DNA from: Phycisphaerales bacterium
GTDB lineage: Bacteria > Pseudomonadota > Gammaproteobacteria > Competibacterales > Competibacteraceae
NCBI GenBank assembly: GCA_014879435.1
Contig: JACSSB010000153.1
Location: 1-9,034 of the forward strand
Length of the DNA stretch: 9,034 nucleotides
Direction of reading: 5' to 3'
A model generated the notes under the pieces. That model had not been told where the DNA came from, ran no database searches, and worked only from the letters and a program-made list of their open reading frames with translations. Of this stretch, positions 6,494 to 9,034 are shown piece by piece (within the stretch, counting starts at the first letter, position 1; each line of letters opens with the position of its first letter). The translations under genes were made by a program, and so were the position numbers.

Positions 6494-6502
6494 ACAGAAC
6501 TT
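6485..6502. repeat. 18-bp perfect palindrome over the dnaJ stop codon
   Basis: AAGTTCTGAACAGAACTT has two 8-base arms (6485-6492 and 6495-6502) separated by AA, and includes the dnaJ TGA at 6491-6493. As RNA it can form a 7-bp stem with a GAAC loop. It is followed only by TATCCCC, so it would be a poor terminator. As DNA it resembles a dimeric regulator site. It does not fit CTGT-N8-ACAG, the E. coli LexA box. Role unknown. Confidence 0.55.
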
Positions 6503-6503
6503 T

Positions 6504-6544
6504 ATCCCCCTCTCCCTAACCCTCTCCCACCAGGGGGAGGGGAT
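6504..6544. repeat. REP-like C/T-rich palindromic element between dnaJ and uvrA
   Basis: Two copies of CCCTCTCCC (6508-6516 and 6520-6528), separated by TAA, face the G-rich arm GGGGGAGGGG (6533-6542). ATCCCC at 6504-6509 pairs exactly with GGGGAT at 6539-6544, and either CCCTCTCCC copy can pair with the G-rich arm. Elements of this CCCTCTCCC-TAA-CCCTCTCCC type are, from memory, dispersed in many proteobacterial genomes as REP-like repeats. Only one copy is visible here, so its repeated nature is inferred. It may stabilise the dnaJ 3' end or act as a weak terminator. Confidence 0.6.
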
Positions 6545-6566
6545 TATCCTGCCGGACCTTCCTTGT

Positions 6567-9034
6567 ATGGATACCCTCAAGATACGCGGCGCACGCACGC
6601 ATAATCTGCAAAATGTCGATCTCGACCTGCCGCGTGACCGACTGATCGTCATTACCGGCTTGTCCGGCTCTGGCAAATCTTCACTAGCCTTTGACACGCT
6701 CTATGCCGAAGGCCAGCGCCGTTATGTCGAATCGCTGTCCGCTTATGCTCGGCAATTCCTGTCGTTGATGGAAAAGCCGGATGTGGATCACATCGAAGGA
6801 CTATCGCCAGCGATTTCCATCGAGCAGAAATCCACCTCGCACAATCCGCGCTCCACGGTCGGCACCATCACCGAAATCTACGACTATCTGCGGCTGCTGT
6901 ACGCACGGGCCGGTATCCCGCGCTGCCCGGATCATGGTATCGATCTGGACGCCCAGACCGTCAGCCAAATGGTCGATCAGGTACTGGCTTTGCCCGAAGG
7001 CACACGGCTGATGCTATTGGCGCCGGTGATCAAGGAACGCAAGGGCGAATATCTCAAGCTGCTACAGGAATTGCGCGCTCAAGGTTTCATTCGGGCGCGT
7101 ATCGACGGTGAAGTGGTCGAACTGGACAGCGCACCCACCCTGGACCTGCGCCGCAAGCACACGATTGAAGTGATTGTGGATCGCTTCAAAGTTCGGGACG
7201 ACCTCGCGCAACGCCTAGCGGAATCGTTTGAGACTGCGTTGCGCTTGGGTGGTGGGGTGGCGCGAGTAGCGTTTCTAGACGAAGCAGCGCAGAGCGATTT
7301 GTTATTTTCTGCGGGCTATGCCTGCCCGGTTTGCGGCTACAGTTTGAGCGAGCTGGAACCCCGCCTGTTTTCCTTCAACAATCCGGTCGGTGCTTGCCCG
7401 ACATGCGATGGTTTGGGCGTTAAGCAATTCTTCGATCCTGAGCGGGTTGCGGCCCATCCGCATCTGAGTCTGGCGGCTGGGGCGGTACGTGGCTGGGGTA
7501 ATGCGAATACCCAACATTTTCAATTGATCAAATACCTAGCGCAGCATTACGGCTTTGATACTGGGCAAGCGTTTCAGGATTTGCCAGCCCGTATCCGTCG
7601 AGTGATTCTCCATGGCAGCGGTGAAGAACTCATCGGTTTCGAGTACAGCGACAGCCGTGGCGAAGTCCGCCCGTACTACCATGCCTTCGAGGGCGTGATT
7701 CCGAACATGGAGCGCCGCTATCGGGAAACCGAATCGAATATGGTACGCGAAGAACTCGCCAAGTTTCTCAGTACGCAACCTTGCCCATCCTGCCAGGGCG
7801 CACGGCTGAACCGATCCGCTCGCCATGTGTTCGTTGCCGGTCAGAGCTTGCCAGAGGTAGTCGCTTTACCCATCGGCGTTGCCCGCGAATTTTTTATACA
7901 TCTAAGCCTGCCGGGATGGCGCGGCGAGATTGCCGCCCGGATCGTCAAGGAAATCGGCGAGCGCCTGAATTTTCTGGTCAATGTCGGGCTGGATTATCTG
8001 AATCTGGAACGCAGCGCCGATACTTTGTCCGGTGGCGAGGCGCAGCGGATTCGCTTGGCCTCGCAGATCGGTGCGGGACTGGTCGGGGTGATGTATGTGC
8101 TAGATGAACCGTCGATTGGCCTGCATCAGCGCGACAATACCCGACTGCTGGCCAGTCTGTTGCGGTTGCGCGATCTTGGCAACACGGTGATCGTGGTCGA
8201 ACACGACGAGGATGCTATCCGCATCGCCGATCATGTGGTGGATATGGGACCGGGTGCGGGGATGCATGGCGGACGGGTGGTGGCGCAGGGTACGCCCGCC
8301 GTGGTGATGGCGCACCCCGATTCCTTGACCGGCGCTTATCTCAGCGGCCAGCGGCGGATCGAATTGCCCAGTCAACGGACTCCACCAGAGGCTGAGAAGC
8401 AACTGCGTATCGTCGGTGCCAGCGGTAATAATCTGAAAAACCTGACGGTCGAGATTCCATTGGGCCTGTTGACCTGCATTACCGGGGTCTCCGGCTCCGG
8501 CAAGTCCACTCTGATCAACGACACGTTGTATCGTTACGCCGCACGCGATTTGAACTATGCCAACGAGTCGCCCGCACCCTGCCGCGATCTATTGGGATTG
8601 GAGCAGCTGGACAAGGTAGTCAACATCGACCAAAGCCCTATCGGTCGCACTCCACGTTCAAACCCAGCGACCTATACCGGCTTGTTTACCCCGATCCGCG
8701 AGTTGTTCGCTGGGGTGCCTGAATCACGCACACGTGGTTATGCACCGGGCCGCTTCAGTTTCAACGTGAAAGGGGGGCGCTGCGAAGCCTGTCAGGGTGA
8801 TGGGGTGATTCAGGTGGCGATGCACTTTTTGCCCGATATCTACGTACCTTGCGATGTGTGCAAGAGTCAGCGCTATAACCGGGAAACCCTGGATATCCGC
8901 TATAAAGGTCACAACATCCATGAGGTGCTGGAGATGACGGTCGAGGATGCGCTGAGCCTTTATCAGGCAGTGCCGGTCGTGGCGCGCAAACTCCAGACCT
9001 TGGTCGATGTGGGGCTGAGTTATATCCGGCTCGG
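6567..9034 (+). CDS. uvrA: Excinuclease ABC subunit A (UvrA), C-terminus beyond the window
   Basis: UvrA is the ATP-dependent damage-recognition subunit of nucleotide excision repair and loads UvrB at lesions. The frame is open from the ATG at 6567 to the window edge, about 822 residues. It begins MDTLKIRGARTHNLQN, with Walker A 1 GLSGSGKSS (K37). A zinc-binding CPVC starts at residue 253. The first ABC signature LSGGEAQ lies at about 487-493, and Walker B 1 VLDEPS includes D513-E514. Walker A 2 GVSGSGKST (K646) is followed by the second zinc module, CEAC at 739-742 and CDVC at 762-765. It ends at LSYIRLG. The second signature and Walker B, about 115-120 residues in E. coli, are off the edge. 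The start is the family-typical one, but only a weak GGA at 6554 precedes it. It lies 73 bases after dnaJ with no clear promoter or LexA box; read-through from dnaJ is possible. Confidence 0.97.
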   Translation, partial: MDTLKIRGARTHNLQNVDLDLPRDRLIVITGLSGSGKSSLAFDTLYAEGQRRYVESLSAYARQFLSLMEKPDVDHIEGLSPAISIEQKSTSHNPRSTVGTITEIYDYLRLLYARAGIPRCPDHGIDLDAQTVSQMVDQVLALPEGTRLMLLAPVIKERKGEYLKLLQELRAQGFIRARIDGEVVELDSAPTLDLRRKHTIEVIVDRFKVRDDLAQRLAESFETALRLGGGVARVAFLDEAAQSDLLFSAGYACPVCGYSLSELEPRLFSFNNPVGACPTCDGLGVKQFFDPERVAAHPHLSLAAGAVRGWGNANTQHFQLIKYLAQHYGFDTGQAFQDLPARIRRVILHGSGEELIGFEYSDSRGEVRPYYHAFEGVIPNMERRYRETESNMVREELAKFLSTQPCPSCQGARLNRSARHVFVAGQSLPEVVALPIGVAREFFIHLSLPGWRGEIAARIVKEIGERLNFLVNVGLDYLNLERSADTLSGGEAQRIRLASQIGAGLVGVMYVLDEPSIGLHQRDNTRLLASLLRLRDLGNTVIVVEHDEDAIRIADHVVDMGPGAGMHGGRVVAQGTPAVVMAHPDSLTGAYLSGQRRIELPSQRTPPEAEKQLRIVGASGNNLKNLTVEIPLGLLTCITGVSGSGKSTLINDTLYRYAARDLNYANESPAPCRDLLGLEQLDKVVNIDQSPIGRTPRSNPATYTGLFTPIRELFAGVPESRTRGYAPGRFSFNVKGGRCEACQGDGVIQVAMHFLPDIYVPCDVCKSQRYNRETLDIRYKGHNIHEVLEMTVEDALSLYQAVPVVARKLQTLVDVGLSYIRL

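Noticed and set aside
5999..6697. A 232-codon minus-strand open frame across dnaJ, the gap and the uvrA start
   Set aside because: It overlaps two intact conserved genes and the REP-like element. No motif or ribosome site supports it.
1..9034. CRISPR arrays, tRNA or rRNA genes, insertion sequences, phage genes or a new defence system
   Set aside because: I found no repeat-spacer pattern, no RNA gene, no transposase and no unexplained gene-sized gap. All non-coding stretches are under 150 bases, and every long frame is a known housekeeping gene or its shadow.

Overview
The window is a conserved chromosomal housekeeping locus, not a mobile or accessory region. It carries the heat-shock chaperone cluster hrcA-grpE-dnaK-dnaJ. 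On one side is a divergent nadK-recN pair and on the other is uvrA. The encoded NadK, RecN, DnaK, DnaJ and UvrA follow their Escherichia coli counterparts closely from memory, and the base composition is moderately GC-rich. The presence of HrcA and a CIRCE operator together with sigma-32-type promoters points to a gammaproteobacterium outside the enteric group, perhaps a Chromatiales, Thiotrichales or Competibacter-like lineage. That finer placement is a guess.

Layout: positions 1-332 (minus) hold the N-terminal third or less of recN, cut by the window edge. Positions 346-1245 (minus) hold nadK, 13 bases upstream of recN and probably cotranscribed with it. Positions 1246-1392 are a divergent control region with a back-to-back promoter pair and a near-perfect CIRCE operator just before hrcA. 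Next on the plus strand come hrcA (1393-2463), grpE (2592-3209), dnaK (3324-5255) and dnaJ (5360-6493). The last gene, uvrA (6567 to the edge), lacks roughly its last 115-120 residues.

Regulation read from the sequence has three parts. (1) A housekeeping-type promoter overlapped by CIRCE fits autoregulation of hrcA by HrcA. (2) Good sigma-32-like promoters precede both grpE and dnaK, so chaperone synthesis probably has two heat-shock controls. (3) A strong intrinsic terminator after dnaK should lower transcription of dnaJ, which has neither a clear promoter nor a Shine-Dalgarno sequence. The grpE and dnaK leaders contain inverted repeats overlapping the promoters. A perfect 18-bp palindrome covers the dnaJ stop codon, and a REP-like C/T-rich hairpin lies before uvrA.

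Functionally, DnaK, DnaJ and GrpE form the Hsp70 refolding cycle and HrcA represses it. The flanking genes serve NADP supply (NadK), double-strand-break repair (RecN) and nucleotide excision repair (UvrA). I see no evidence of an undescribed gene system. The points worth a second look are small regulatory structures in the intergenic regions.
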